DNA from: Arthrobacter nitrophenolicus
GTDB lineage: Bacteria > Actinomycetota > Actinomycetes > Actinomycetales > Micrococcaceae
Length of the DNA stretch: 64,000 nucleotides
Direction: 5' to 3'
Assembly: GCF_000332815.1 (NCBI RefSeq)
Contig: NZ_AOFD01000016.1
Location: 19,140-83,139, forward strand
A program made the translations under genes and the position numbers. Below the pieces are notes generated by a model. That model did not search any database. It was not told where the DNA came from and was given only the letters and a program-made list of their open reading frames with translations. How positions within the stretch are numbered: position 1 is the stretch's first letter; every line of letters begins with the position of its first letter. Positions 54,647 to 63,594 of the stretch are shown in pieces.

Positions 54647-55128
54647 TGAACGCCTTTCACCTAACGGTTGAAGTAAATGGAGTCAACCACGAAACGGACG
54701 TCGAGCCTCGTCGGCTCCTTGCGGACTTCCTACGGGATGACCTGCACCTCAGGGGTACTCGAGTAGGCTGCGAGCACGGCGTATGCGGTTCCTGTACTGT
54801 GCTGATGGATGGCCAGCCCGTGCGATCCTGCACCGTGCTGGCCGTACAGGCGAACAATTCCAGGATTGAAACCGTCGAAAGCCTACAGCAGGACGGACAG
54901 CTTCACCCGCTGCAAAGTTCCTTCTCAAAATGCCATGCCTTGCAGTGTGGATTTTGCACCTCAGGATTCTTGATGACGCTTAAGCCTCTCTATGATGACG
55001 ACGAGGTTACCCTCGATGCGACGAGTGCTCGCGAAGCTATCTCGGGAAATATTTGTCGTTGTACGGGATACCAGCAAATTGTGGAAGCTACAGTAGAAGC
55101 CTTCAATTGTAGGGCTCACGACGACTGA
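54646..55128 (+). CDS. kdhS: Ketone dehydrogenase small (2x2Fe-2S) subunit KdhS
   Basis: A 160-residue CoxS-type iron-sulfur subunit. The plant-type ferredoxin cluster is CEHGVCGSCTVLMDG plus the following C, and the second cluster is CGFCTSGFLM with NICRCTGYQ. It transfers electrons from the molybdenum site in KdhL to FAD in KdhM. It overlaps kdhM by one nucleotide, so translation is coupled. Intact. Confidence 0.92.
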   Translation: MNAFHLTVEVNGVNHETDVEPRRLLADFLRDDLHLRGTRVGCEHGVCGSCTVLMDGQPVRSCTVLAVQANNSRIETVESLQQDGQLHPLQSSFSKCHALQCGFCTSGFLMTLKPLYDDDEVTLDATSAREAISGNICRCTGYQQIVEATVEAFNCRAHDD

Positions 55129-55585
55129 CTCTAATCTCGACCCCTTCGCGGGGCTCAACGTTTCGGCGTCCCCATCATCCCCTAACAGCTTTCCCCGTGG
55201 CGGTTATGGATATTTCCGAAACAGAAATTCCCATAGGCACTCTGCATAATAAAAACGCAGAATCTTAGAAGGCGAAGAAAGCAACAACACGTGCTGAATC
55301 CCGATGATGACACGACCAGGATGAACGGACCGGATGAGCAATTCTGGCAGGCAGCTTCTGTACAGAAGATACTTCTCAGCGCAGCCTCCGCCTATCGGGA
55401 TCCTGAGCATGTCTCGATATGGGAATCTTGGCCTCACGGCTGAAGGTCAAAGACACAGAACAAAACGAAAATGGACCGTAGCCGGAAATCCAGCGTCGCC
55501 ATCGCGAGTGCAAGACTAAACAGCATCATGCGGTCCCTATGTTTCCGGGCCAGACACGACTCCTCCTGGCTCGGGATTCACCATC

Positions 55586-55635
55586 CTGGGATAACTGCGG
55601 GGAATGCAACATCTGCATTCCCGCAGTTATCCCAG
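55586..55635. repeat. Long hairpin (22-23-bp arms)
   Basis: CTGGGATAACTGCGGGGAATGCA (55586-55608) pairs with 55614-55635 except for one bulged G, around a 5-nt loop. It is too far from kdhS (about 460 nt) to be an obvious terminator; it could be an element end or recombination site. Confidence 0.55.
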
Positions 55636-56299
55636 AGTATGACTACTCTGAACACAGGACGATGTCAGCCGTAAGCCATCACCAGCAGTTCAAGCCAGCG
55701 ACCGTCGAGAAACCGATAGCGGCGGTTTGGGATCTCCCAAAAACGCCGTCGCTGGCGAGCAACATCTCCCAGGTCGTCTTCGTATATCTGAGCGTGCGCC
55801 TCACGACACCCGTGCGAATGCTGTGAAGCCTACGATCTGCTTTGTTGCAGATACTCATTCGATTCCGGCGGGAGCAGTGGGCGCCGACCCTTGTTCCCGG
55901 AAATCGCGCGATTGGTCCAACGGGCAACCCAGTTCCTCAAGACCTCGTTCCTGTGCCACCTAAATTCCACCGCCCGGAGCACGGTAACGCCAGGTAGTGC
56001 AGTGGGTACCGGAGGCTGACCTCCGGCTAGTCATCCGACGATGCGCCCGGCAGGCGGTCTGGTCAATTCCGGCACGAGCGAAATGCTGTTGCCGCTACCA
56101 CCCCCCGGCTCCGGCGCCATCAGCGTCACCGGACGCGGGCGCATCCCAAGGAAAGACCAACTCCGGAAAGAGGCCAGCCAGCCAGCAGAGATATCATGCC
56201 GGTCACTGCCCGTAAACATGGTGGCACCTGCGTTCGGCCCGGCCACGAAACGGTCCATTTTATATGCTGGACACCTGACCAGCTCTGGAGCGGACAGTT

Positions 56300-56327
56300 G
56301 CGCCGGGACGGTTTCGCGTCCCGGCGC
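56300..56327 (-). terminator. Hairpin after DUF6167 gene
   Basis: Perfect 10-bp stem GCGCCGGGAC/GTCCCGGCGC with an 8-nt loop, about 60 nt beyond the stop of the minus-strand 71-aa gene. Confidence 0.55.
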
Positions 56328-56384
56328 CAGCGAGAGAGGTTTAGCCCGGTATCCAGCTCCGATCTACACACCCAGGGGTTTGGA

Positions 56385-56600
56385 TCACGCTACTTTGCCA
56401 CTGAGCGCGACGCGAAGCTCGGAGTCCCGCTCGCGCATTCCTGCGCGGACCGCATCAGCAAAATCGTAAACTCCGTCAGTAATTCGGCCAACTGCCTGAT
56501 TTAGGCCTCCAGGCCCCAGGCTGGACCGTGAGTCAGTAACCGTCCGAAGGGCAATGACTCCAATAGCCACCCCGATACCCATCCAAACGAGTCGTTTCAT
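56385..56600 (-). CDS. DUF6167-type small membrane protein
   Basis: A 71-residue protein: one N-terminal membrane helix (RLVWMGIGVAIGVIAL) followed by an amphipathic region with GPGGLNQAVGRITDGVYDFADAVRAGMRERD. It is a conserved actinobacterial protein normally encoded just before alaS, next to a DUF948 gene. Here the DUF948 partner is present 17 nt upstream, but neither alaS nor rpsD is visible. Function unknown. Intact. Confidence 0.75.
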   Translation of the reverse strand: MKRLVWMGIGVAIGVIALRTVTDSRSSLGPGGLNQAVGRITDGVYDFADAVRAGMRERDSELRVALSGKVA

Positions 56601-56617
56601 TATTGGTTCTCCAAAAC

Positions 56618-56998
56618 TCAGCGGCTTCGGCGGCCGGTAACGGGCTTGGAGTGATTTGCCAAGGCCGTCCTGACACCATGGCTGAAAGCCAACACCCTAA
56701 TCAATGGTGACCCGATCGAGGCGGCGACCAAGGAGGACAGCGCGGAGAGATTGGCGCTGGCGTCCGAAACGTTCGATGCTATGTCGTCCACCTTCTTGAG
56801 TTGTTGATGTGTAGTGGAAACAGTAGCTGTTACCTCAGCCATCAGCGGTGTGGTGCCCTCACTCAATGACCTGATCGCAATTCGTACCTCGTCGAGTACC
56901 TGGCCCAGTTTCATAATGGGCACTGCCAGCAGCAGGACAAGGAGTGCAAACATCACCGCAGCAATGAGGCCGGCGAGAGCACCAACAGACATAGACAT
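56618..56998 (-). CDS. DUF948-domain protein
   Basis: A 126-residue protein with an N-terminal membrane helix (ALAGLIAAVMFALLVLLLAVPIMKL) and a coiled region (TATVSTTHQQLKKVDDIASNVSDASANLSALSSLV) typical of DUF948. It ends in a basic tail (KPVTGRRSR). In actinobacterial chromosomes it belongs to the rpsD-DUF948-DUF6167-alaS neighbourhood. Its presence inside a nicotine cluster without alaS suggests a transposed chromosomal fragment. Intact. Confidence 0.8.
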   Translation of the reverse strand: MSMSVGALAGLIAAVMFALLVLLLAVPIMKLGQVLDEVRIAIRSLSEGTTPLMAEVTATVSTTHQQLKKVDDIASNVSDASANLSALSSLVAASIGSPLIRVLAFSHGVRTALANHSKPVTGRRSR

Positions 56999-57545
56999 TC
57001 ATCTCCAAGAACTTATATGTGTGAGCACAAAGCTGCTCATATGGATAGGGAAAGCATGCAGGGGGGGAAATCCACTGGGTGCCGGGGACCCTTGAAGTCA
57101 AGACCAGAGATAGAGGCGCACCCTCACAGCGGATGCCTTCTTGTGCAGCGCGCACCCTGAAAAGCGGCAAGGTATGAAAGAACAACGCGTACCTGGCCGC
57201 TCAGGCGAGAGTCCCGCCGCGGAGCAGCAAGTAAGGCGGTACCACGCCAGCACTCGATGGCGCGGACACGCCGGCCGATCGCTAGGCAGCAAATCACGAA
57301 CCGTCAAGCTCGTCACTGCTAAGCCATCTGAACGCCACCGGCCCCAGCCATTCCTGGGGCCGGTGGCGTTCATGGAATCAGTTCAACTGCTAGCAGTTTG
57401 TTGTTGTCGCAGGCGCTGGCCACAACCCAGACGCTGCAGCCGCCATCTACAGTTCTTAGACGCACCACGTGCTCCAGCCGTGTGACTGCCCTTGGGCCGG
57501 AAGTGAACCTGGAACACCAAGGAGAGGTCTTATCGAACCCGCGCT
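56999..57545. other. Intergenic region with strong terminator
   Basis: No gene recognised. A 19-bp hairpin at 57329-57372 dominates. Confidence 0.5.
57329..57372 (-). terminator. Strong hairpin downstream of ndh-6hlno operon
   Basis: Perfect 19-bp stem (57329-57347 / 57354-57372) with a 6-nt loop, about 170 nt after the 6HLNO stop on the minus strand. It lacks a T-run, but stem length and position suit an operon terminator. Confidence 0.65.
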
Positions 57546-58823
57546 CTACGCGTGCAGGATTGCGTTTACGGCGCCCTCCGCGGTTTCCAGGGCCCCTTCG
57601 ATATAGCCCGGGAACGCCAACGAAACATCGGAGCCTACAAAATAAATCCGGTCAGCAGGCTCTCCAAGTTCCTTATGCACACGAGTAAACTGCCCCACTC
57701 GGGGAGAAACCCAGGGTCCTTCGAAAAGTGGGTCTGCAATCCAGTCGTGGTAGTCGATACCCAGAACTTCAACCTCTGGCAGGTAGTAACGCACCGCGTC
57801 CTTGACAGCGCTTAGGTCGGTAGCGTCGAAGGATCCTGAGTCCGTAAAAGCGACCAACAGTCGTTCGCTTTCCGAAACCTCACAATAGTCGTAAAGCGTG
57901 GGAAAAACTCCGTCTCCAACGCATTCAATTCCTGCTTCGGCTCCGCGCACGTGAATGAGAATCTTCAGTCCCCGGCCGCCATGCCCTTCCTCGATCACTG
58001 ACAGCCGCCTTTCAGGAAGGGAGGGGGTAAACAGGATCCTCCGCCAAGTGTTCATTGGCGTAGCAACAATCACGGAATGAGCTTGAAATGCATCCCCATT
58101 TTTGGCGGTTACGTGCACTACGTCGCCAGACTGGTCTATGCCCGTAACGACTGTATGCATTCTGATTTCAGGAATATCCTGGCCCATCGCGTCGACGAGG
58201 TCAGCGGAACCATTAGCAAAGACTTCATCCAGCGAGAGAACCACGCCGAGGATGCTGTAGTGATGTGCTGCAATAAGTTGCAGCGCCCAAAGCGCGGATG
58301 CTTCGTCAGCCGGCAGGCCAAGCATGTTCCACGCCCAGGCGAGCAAGAATTGTCTGGAAACAGGGGGCAAATCCAGTTTGTCAACGTACTCGATTAGTGG
58401 GATGTCCAAGTCCTCAAGGTCTTGGTTCTCCAGCCCCTTTTCCAGATCGATCCTGTGTGCATCCCGCAGCAATGTGTAGATGGCTGCTTCCACTGCAACT
58501 GCTTCTAAGCCAGGAATAGGAAATGCCTGGTCCAGTGCGGTCGGTCCAAGGCGATGCTTGAACGAGGTGAACTCGCTAGCAGCTGTAGTGGGAATTCCAT
58601 ACCGGTCCAGTTCAGCCGCTAACCGCGGATGGTGCTTCCGGTGAAGGTACGCTCCACCGATCTCGACCTGTAGGTTCGGCACATTCCGGGACTCCCGGGA
58701 ATACGCTCGTCCACCGAGGCGCCCCCCGCCTTCAAGCAGAACTACTTTCTTACCAGCATTGGTAAGGTCACGTGCTGCTTTCAGCCCTCCAAAACCCCCA
58801 CCAACCACAATCGCGTCATACAA
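57546..58823 (-). CDS. hlnO: 6-hydroxy-L-nicotine oxidase
   Basis: A 425-residue FAD amine oxidase. The N-terminal FAD motif is VVGGGFGGLKAARDLTNAGK with GGGRLGGRAYS, and the C-terminal FAD site YFVGSDVSLAFPGYIEGALETAE. It oxidises (S)-6-hydroxynicotine to 6-hydroxy-N-methylmyosmine, which opens to 6-hydroxypseudooxynicotine. Length equals what I recall for the pAO1 enzyme. It follows ndhL by 70 nt on the same strand, so the first two pathway steps are co-transcribed. No stereo-opposite 6-hydroxy-D-nicotine oxidase is seen in the window. Intact. Confidence 0.92.
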   Translation of the reverse strand: MYDAIVVGGGFGGLKAARDLTNAGKKVVLLEGGGRLGGRAYSRESRNVPNLQVEIGGAYLHRKHHPRLAAELDRYGIPTTAASEFTSFKHRLGPTALDQAFPIPGLEAVAVEAAIYTLLRDAHRIDLEKGLENQDLEDLDIPLIEYVDKLDLPPVSRQFLLAWAWNMLGLPADEASALWALQLIAAHHYSILGVVLSLDEVFANGSADLVDAMGQDIPEIRMHTVVTGIDQSGDVVHVTAKNGDAFQAHSVIVATPMNTWRRILFTPSLPERRLSVIEEGHGGRGLKILIHVRGAEAGIECVGDGVFPTLYDYCEVSESERLLVAFTDSGSFDATDLSAVKDAVRYYLPEVEVLGIDYHDWIADPLFEGPWVSPRVGQFTRVHKELGEPADRIYFVGSDVSLAFPGYIEGALETAEGAVNAILHA

Positions 58824-58893
58824 AGTTTTCTTCCTTCACATTCGTGCCCTAAGGGTGTTCGCTTCTACCCAGAAGTTGCAGGAAACAATGCCC

Positions 58894-61344
58894 CTACGCC
58901 AGGTCCATTGCGCCTCGATCAAGCGCAGGTACACCTGCCCGACCCCAGAGTTCTGTCCAATCTTGGGGCCCTTCCAGGTCAACAATGCCCTTGGTGGCGC
59001 GAATAATCTTCTCGGGCGTGGCCGGGAGTTCATAGAGAACGGAACCAAAGGGAGATAGGGCATCATTGACTGCATTGAGTACCGCGGCCGGTGCAGCAAT
59101 CAGTCCTGACTCTCCCATCCCCTTTACCCCTGATGCTGTCATCTTCGACGGAGTTTCAAGATGCCTGATTTCAAATGGCGGGGAAATGTCCATAGTTGGC
59201 GTCTGATAATCCAAGAAGGATGTAGTAGACAAGTTTCCTGACTTGTCATAAACCAGCTGCTCGAAGAGGCCGGCGCCAATTCCTTGAATGACTCCGCCGC
59301 GGATCTGACCTTCAACAATTGTGGGATTAATCATTACCCCGCAGTCCTCGACGGAGTACACCTTTTCGACCGTCACGAATCCGGTAACAGGATCCAGCTC
59401 AACGATCAAGGCATGACCACCGTTAGAAAACATCGGACGCGATGTGTCCCACGCCTTTGTGAACTCCAGGCCTGGTTCAAAACCGGCAGGCCACTTGGAT
59501 GAGTCCCAGTAGACCGCCATGGCTACGTCGGCGATGCTCACCCGCGATTCCGGAGCCCCAATTACAGACGCGAAGCCCTCTTCCAACACCACATCTTCCT
59601 CAGAAGACTCGAGCATGTTGGCTGCGACGGCAACCAGTTTTTCTCGGATGGCATGGGCTGCACGGTTGACGCATCCACCCGCGATGACAGCGGCGCGGCT
59701 TCCGATAGTGCCACTGCCATAGGCGCCCTTGGTGGAGGTACCGGCATCTACGCTGATCGATTCGAAGGGTATGCCCAAGACATCCGCCGCTACCTGGGCG
59801 AGGGTCGTTTGATGGCCTTGTCCCTGGGAATTCAATCCCGAAGTTACTGTGACCGACCCAGTAGAATCCATCTTGACGGTCGCCGTATCGTGGAACACAT
59901 CAGTTGCTCCATGAGCCTGCATCATTCCCGTGCTCTCGCCGCTACTTTCGACGAAGACGCTTATTCCCAGTCCCAGGTATTTCCCGTTCTTGCGAGCTTC
60001 TTCTTGTCGAAGAAGAAAAGCCGGGTAATCGACCATTTCTTCCAACGCGTTGATTACTTCAAGAAAGGAGCCCTCCTCATATACGACTCCCTGGGGGTTT
60101 GTCCACGGGAATTCCCGGACGACATTCTGCCTCCTGATTTCGAACGGAGAGACCTTCATCTGCCGCGCCAGGTCGTCCATGAGGCACTCGCGGGCAAGAG
60201 TTCCCGCCGTGTAGCCAACACCACGGAAGGCGCCCATGGGACACTTGTTGGTAACAGCCCCCTCGTACACATACTCAGCGGCCGGGATATCGTACACACC
60301 GGTTGGCGTGACTGCTGCTGTGGCCCAACATTCGACAGCCATAGTCTGCGGGGGCATGTGGTAGGCTCCCCCGTCAACTAAAGCATGAGTACGAACCCCG
60401 GTTATTCTTCCCTCAGCGTTGGCAGCATATTGAATTGTCACGAACTGCTCATGAGCGTGTGAACCCGCCAGCAGATTTTCACGGCGATCCTCTACCCACT
60501 TCACCGGCGCCTTAAGGTGCTTCGAGGCCAAGGGCATGAGCATTTCTTCTGGAAATACGTGCGCCTTCTGCCCGAAGCCACCACCGGTGTCAGGAGAAAT
60601 GATCTCACTCCGGGACTCATCGAAACCAAGAAAGAGGCTCAGACACATTTTCACGTAATGGGGCATCTGTGTTGACACCCAAAGTTTGAGCCGATCCTCA
60701 GTCCATTCGTAGTCTGCTAGGCAACCCCTCGTCTCCATGGGTGCGGCTGCCACGCGGCCAGGGTGGTACAGGGCGGAAACCACATGCGCAGCATTGCTGA
60801 ATGCCTCATCCACATCCCCAAAGGTTGCCCGCCCCCGGATGCCCACATTGTCAGGGCGTTCGCCGTTTGCTACCGGGCCTCCTTGAATGGATTGGCGGGG
60901 GTCAAGTACGACCTCGAGTTGCTCCAGGTCGAGGCCTACGAGATCACATGCATCTTCTGCTACCGCTCGCGACTCTGCGACTATCAATACAACCGGTTCA
61001 CCAACGTAGCGGACGACGTCCTTGGCCAGGAGAGGCATGGTCATCGCTTCGCATCCCTCAGCGGTGTACTGCGCTTCAATGCCGGCGCAGTACTCCTCAA
61101 TGTCCGCGGCGGTCCAGACAAGGTGAACGCCAGGCATTTCTGAGGCGGCCGACGTGTCAATGCCGTTTATTTGAGCATGAGCAGCGGGGCTGCGCACGAA
61201 ACAAGCATGCAATTGGCCGTCAACGTTGACGTCATTCAGATACTTCCCCCGGCCGGTGAGAAGTCTTGCATCCTCAGTTCGGGGGACCCGTTTACCGATG
61301 ACGTTTCTTGTTATTGGAGGAGAGAAATAATGTGGGTTATCCAT
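58894..61344 (-). CDS. ndhL: Nicotine dehydrogenase large (molybdenum) subunit
   Basis: An 816-residue xanthine-oxidase-family Mo subunit. Markers: GGGFGQKAHVFPEEML (Mo-cofactor loop), CPMGAFRGVGYTAGTL, GLNSQGQGHQTTLAQVAADVLG, and the catalytic Glu in VKGMGESGLIAAPAAVLNAVND. It hydroxylates the pyridine ring of nicotine at C6 with water as oxygen source. ATG 61344 (GGAA 7 nt upstream) overlaps the ndhS stop by 8 nt (ATGGATAA); ATG 61350 is a close alternative. Intact throughout, unlike kdhL. Confidence 0.9.
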   Translation of the reverse strand: MDNPHYFSPPITRNVIGKRVPRTEDARLLTGRGKYLNDVNVDGQLHACFVRSPAAHAQINGIDTSAASEMPGVHLVWTAADIEEYCAGIEAQYTAEGCEAMTMPLLAKDVVRYVGEPVVLIVAESRAVAEDACDLVGLDLEQLEVVLDPRQSIQGGPVANGERPDNVGIRGRATFGDVDEAFSNAAHVVSALYHPGRVAAAPMETRGCLADYEWTEDRLKLWVSTQMPHYVKMCLSLFLGFDESRSEIISPDTGGGFGQKAHVFPEEMLMPLASKHLKAPVKWVEDRRENLLAGSHAHEQFVTIQYAANAEGRITGVRTHALVDGGAYHMPPQTMAVECWATAAVTPTGVYDIPAAEYVYEGAVTNKCPMGAFRGVGYTAGTLARECLMDDLARQMKVSPFEIRRQNVVREFPWTNPQGVVYEEGSFLEVINALEEMVDYPAFLLRQEEARKNGKYLGLGISVFVESSGESTGMMQAHGATDVFHDTATVKMDSTGSVTVTSGLNSQGQGHQTTLAQVAADVLGIPFESISVDAGTSTKGAYGSGTIGSRAAVIAGGCVNRAAHAIREKLVAVAANMLESSEEDVVLEEGFASVIGAPESRVSIADVAMAVYWDSSKWPAGFEPGLEFTKAWDTSRPMFSNGGHALIVELDPVTGFVTVEKVYSVEDCGVMINPTIVEGQIRGGVIQGIGAGLFEQLVYDKSGNLSTTSFLDYQTPTMDISPPFEIRHLETPSKMTASGVKGMGESGLIAAPAAVLNAVNDALSPFGSVLYELPATPEKIIRATKGIVDLEGPQDWTELWGRAGVPALDRGAMDLA

Positions 61345-61836
61345 TTTCATTTCCAATCTGGCCCGCTGCATCCAAAACAGCCTCAACAATCGTCTGGTAG
61401 CCCGTGCACCGGCATAGGTTACCCGACAGGGCTTCGATAACTTCGTCTCTTGTCGGGCTAGGGTTTGATTCAAGCAACTCGGTAGCCGACATGAGGAAGC
61501 CTGCAGTGCAAAAGCCGCATTGGAGGGCGTGGTGCCTTTTGAAAGCTTCCTGAAGGGGGCTGAGGGCGGCTCCATCCGAAAGGTCCTCGACCGTCCGATG
61601 GTGCGTCCGTCGCCCTGAGCGGCAAGAGTCAGGCAGGATCGTACAGCCGCCCCATCCATGAGTATCGTGCACGCGCCGCAGACACCGTGCTCACACCCCA
61701 GCTTGATGCCCGTAAGTTTTTGGTCGTTCCTCAGATGGTCGGCCAAGGTATCGCGCGCGTCCACTGCGACAGTTCGGCGACGTCCGTTTACTTCCACGTC
61801 AATTTCGACGCGATCTGAAGGCGGTGGTGTTGTCAC
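61337..61836 (-). CDS. ndhS: Nicotine dehydrogenase small (2x2Fe-2S) subunit (frameshifted)
   Basis: About 166 residues after correction. First cluster: LGCEHGVCGACTILMDG with a later RSC; second: CGFCTAGFLM and NLCRCTGYQTIVEAVL. The frame breaks at about 61594-61598 between the two clusters; one missing base joins DGRTI to TVEDLSDGAALSPLQ. It conveys electrons from the Mo centre to FAD. ATGA overlap with ndhM, 8-nt overlap with ndhL. Apparent read-through from ndhS into the ndhL frame is caused by the frameshift and is not a real fusion. Confidence 0.9.
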
Positions 61837-62684
61837 GTACGTGCTCCTGCTTCAACTATGGTGCGTCGGATCAGCTCCTGCACCAGGCCATGCCGATATT
61901 CGGCCGAACCGTGCATGTCTGAGATATACGAGAGCGATTTCGCTCCAGCTTCTGAGGCCACTTCTGCCCTATCCGGCGACAGCTCAGATCCGGTAAGGAC
62001 CTCTTCTGCATCGGGTACTCGTTGGATCTTGCCGACAGCACCTCCAACGGCGATCCGGGCATCGGAAATGCGCGAATCTTCAGCCGACAAAACGACTGCA
62101 ATATTCGCGAGCCCGTAGTCTCCGGATCGTCTGGCAAACTCCCCATAGCCCCAGCCGTTCGGGCGTGACGGTATCCAAACATCAGTGATAATTTCATCAG
62201 CGGCAACACTTGTCATGTACGGACCGACGAACAAGTCATCGGCCTCAATGGTGCGTCGTCCTCTTACGCTTTGGACTTCCACCATTCCATTGAGGGCAAC
62301 CAGCACGAGTGGCCACTCGCCCGCTGCATCTCCATGAGCCAAGGATCCACCCAGTGTCCCCCGATTTCTAATCTGGGGATGGGCTATGTGCCGTCCAGCT
62401 GCCGCCATCATTGGCAGGTGCTTTGCAATGACAGGGGAACTCACGATGGTGGTATGGGTGACCATAGGGCCGAAGCGAATGTAATCTCCAACTTCTTCCA
62501 TGTCAGTCAGGCCAGGAACGCCTCCGAGGTCTACAACGACGGTCGGTTGGGCTAACCGCATAGCCATGACAGGTAAAAGACTCTGGCCTCCAGCGATCAC
62601 TTTGGAGTCCTCATCGTTTGACAGTAAGTCGCAGGCTTCTTCGATTGAAGCCGGCGATGCGTATCTAATTGCGGGTAATTTCAT
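61833..62684 (-). CDS. ndhM: Nicotine dehydrogenase medium (FAD) subunit
   Basis: A 283-residue CoxM-type subunit. FAD loops AGGQSLLPVMAMRLAQP (about residues 32-48) and RNRGTLGGSLAHGDAAGEWP (about 107-126) are close to those of KdhM, showing common ancestry. It heads the ndhM-ndhS-ndhL-6hlno operon. Start ATG 62684 with GGGAGTGAAGG upstream. Intact. Confidence 0.9.
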   Translation of the reverse strand: MKLPAIRYASPASIEEACDLLSNDEDSKVIAGGQSLLPVMAMRLAQPTVVVDLGGVPGLTDMEEVGDYIRFGPMVTHTTIVSSPVIAKHLPMMAAAGRHIAHPQIRNRGTLGGSLAHGDAAGEWPLVLVALNGMVEVQSVRGRRTIEADDLFVGPYMTSVAADEIITDVWIPSRPNGWGYGEFARRSGDYGLANIAVVLSAEDSRISDARIAVGGAVGKIQRVPDAEEVLTGSELSPDRAEVASEAGAKSLSYISDMHGSAEYRHGLVQELIRRTIVEAGART

Positions 62685-63320
62685 CCTTCACTCCCTCGAA
62701 TGACTTACATCATTCCCTATGGGCCGTTGCTTCTTGCATGGCATCGAGGAACAACTGCGACGTACCTTTTGTCGGAGTGTGCATAAAGAATGTGTCCCGG
62801 CTAACATCCGCTTTCCGGCGAGGGCGGGGCGGGTGGACGAAAGACGGTGGTCCAGGCTGAACGCGTGAACCGTCTTGATGAGTGAGGCCCGCAGAGGGAT
62901 GCTCTTGAGCCCTTTGGTTTTCCTTTCGGCGCTCGTCCTGACAGCGCCGCCGGTCCGGTCCTGCGCACAGGAATTGGAAGGCGTCTCCCCCGCTATGCGG
63001 CGGCTCTACCTGCCATCGCGCCGTCTCCGAGTAGGGGCTGGCATATGGGCGGAAGGTTCAAGTGCTGATACTCCTGCGGCCACAAAGCGAAATCTCGCCT
63101 GATGCATAGCCACGTGGAAGGTCCTCAAGAGACACCACCGGAAGAACCAGGACGGTACACAAACGCGCACCTTCCGGCGGGGCTGGGGGCAGCCAAGTAG
63201 CTAGGTGGTGATCGGCTGCTACGCGCTCGTGCCGGAAGCAGGCCTGCCGTGTAGCCAGTACAGATTGCCTATTATCGGCAGGCCTCCGGTGCAGCCCGGA
63301 TGTGCCGAGGCTGCACCGGC
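62685..63320. promoter_or_regulatory. Upstream region of ndh operon
   Basis: About 635 nt. A plus-strand frame (62875-63102) has a hydrophobic start but no recognisable family. The ndhM promoter must lie close to 62700-62850. A hairpin after moaD occupies the right end. Confidence 0.4.
63286..63319 (-). terminator. Hairpin at the moaD 3' end
   Basis: CCGGTGCAGCC (63286-63296) pairs with GGCTGCACCGG (63309-63319), 12-nt loop, immediately after the moaD stop on the minus strand. Confidence 0.6.
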
Positions 63321-63587
63321 CTACCCGCCGGCGAAAGGGGGGAGCACGTCAACCACATCATCGGGTCCCACAACGGTTGACTGGTCGCGCACCGCCACCT
63401 CATTGAGCAGGAAGCTGCTCCGCGAGAGGATGCGGGGGAGCGGAGGAGTGCCGGCGGGAGGTTCGGGTCGTTCCACGGCCAGCACGGCGTCCAGGAGCCC
63501 GGCCACCGTGGTGCCCTCAGGCAGGTCGAACTTCTCTTCCTCGAGGCCTGCGGCTGCACGTGCGGCAGCGAAGTAGCGTACGTTCAT
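63321..63587 (-). CDS. moaD: Molybdopterin synthase sulfur carrier subunit MoaD
   Basis: An 88-residue ubiquitin-fold MoaD/ThiS protein. It starts MNVRYFAAARAAAGLEEEKFDL and ends with the essential Gly-Gly (DVLPPFAGG), which carries the thiocarboxylate used to make molybdopterin. It lies 7 nt downstream of moaA on the same strand. It supports Mo-cofactor supply for KDH and NDH, although the pair may equally be part of a general Moco operon. Confidence 0.88.
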   Translation of the reverse strand: MNVRYFAAARAAAGLEEEKFDLPEGTTVAGLLDAVLAVERPEPPAGTPPLPRILSRSSFLLNEVAVRDQSTVVGPDDVVDVLPPFAGG

Positions 63588-63594
63588 GAAAGTG

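Larger units (their letters stand above)
55129..56384. other. Long region with no confident gene
   Basis: About 1.25 kb downstream of kdhS. The only coded-looking stretch is a 50-codon frame at 55291-55443 (with AASVQKILLSAASAYRDPEH), not assigned. A long hairpin lies at 55586-55635. Confidence 0.5.

Noticed and set aside
55291..55443. 50-codon frame starting GTG downstream of kdhS
   Set aside because: The peptide is plausible-looking but lacks a ribosome-binding site and known relatives; too short to support.
58894..61836. Apparent 980-residue fusion of NDH small and large subunits
   Set aside because: The small-subunit frame is lost at about 61594-61598 and happens to run into the large-subunit frame; the true small-subunit stop at 61337 and a coupled ndhL start are present.
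62875..63102. Possible secreted 75-aa protein upstream of ndhM
   Set aside because: The hydrophobic start resembles a signal peptide, but there is no Shine-Dalgarno, no family resemblance, and the second half is low-complexity Arg/Ala-rich sequence.
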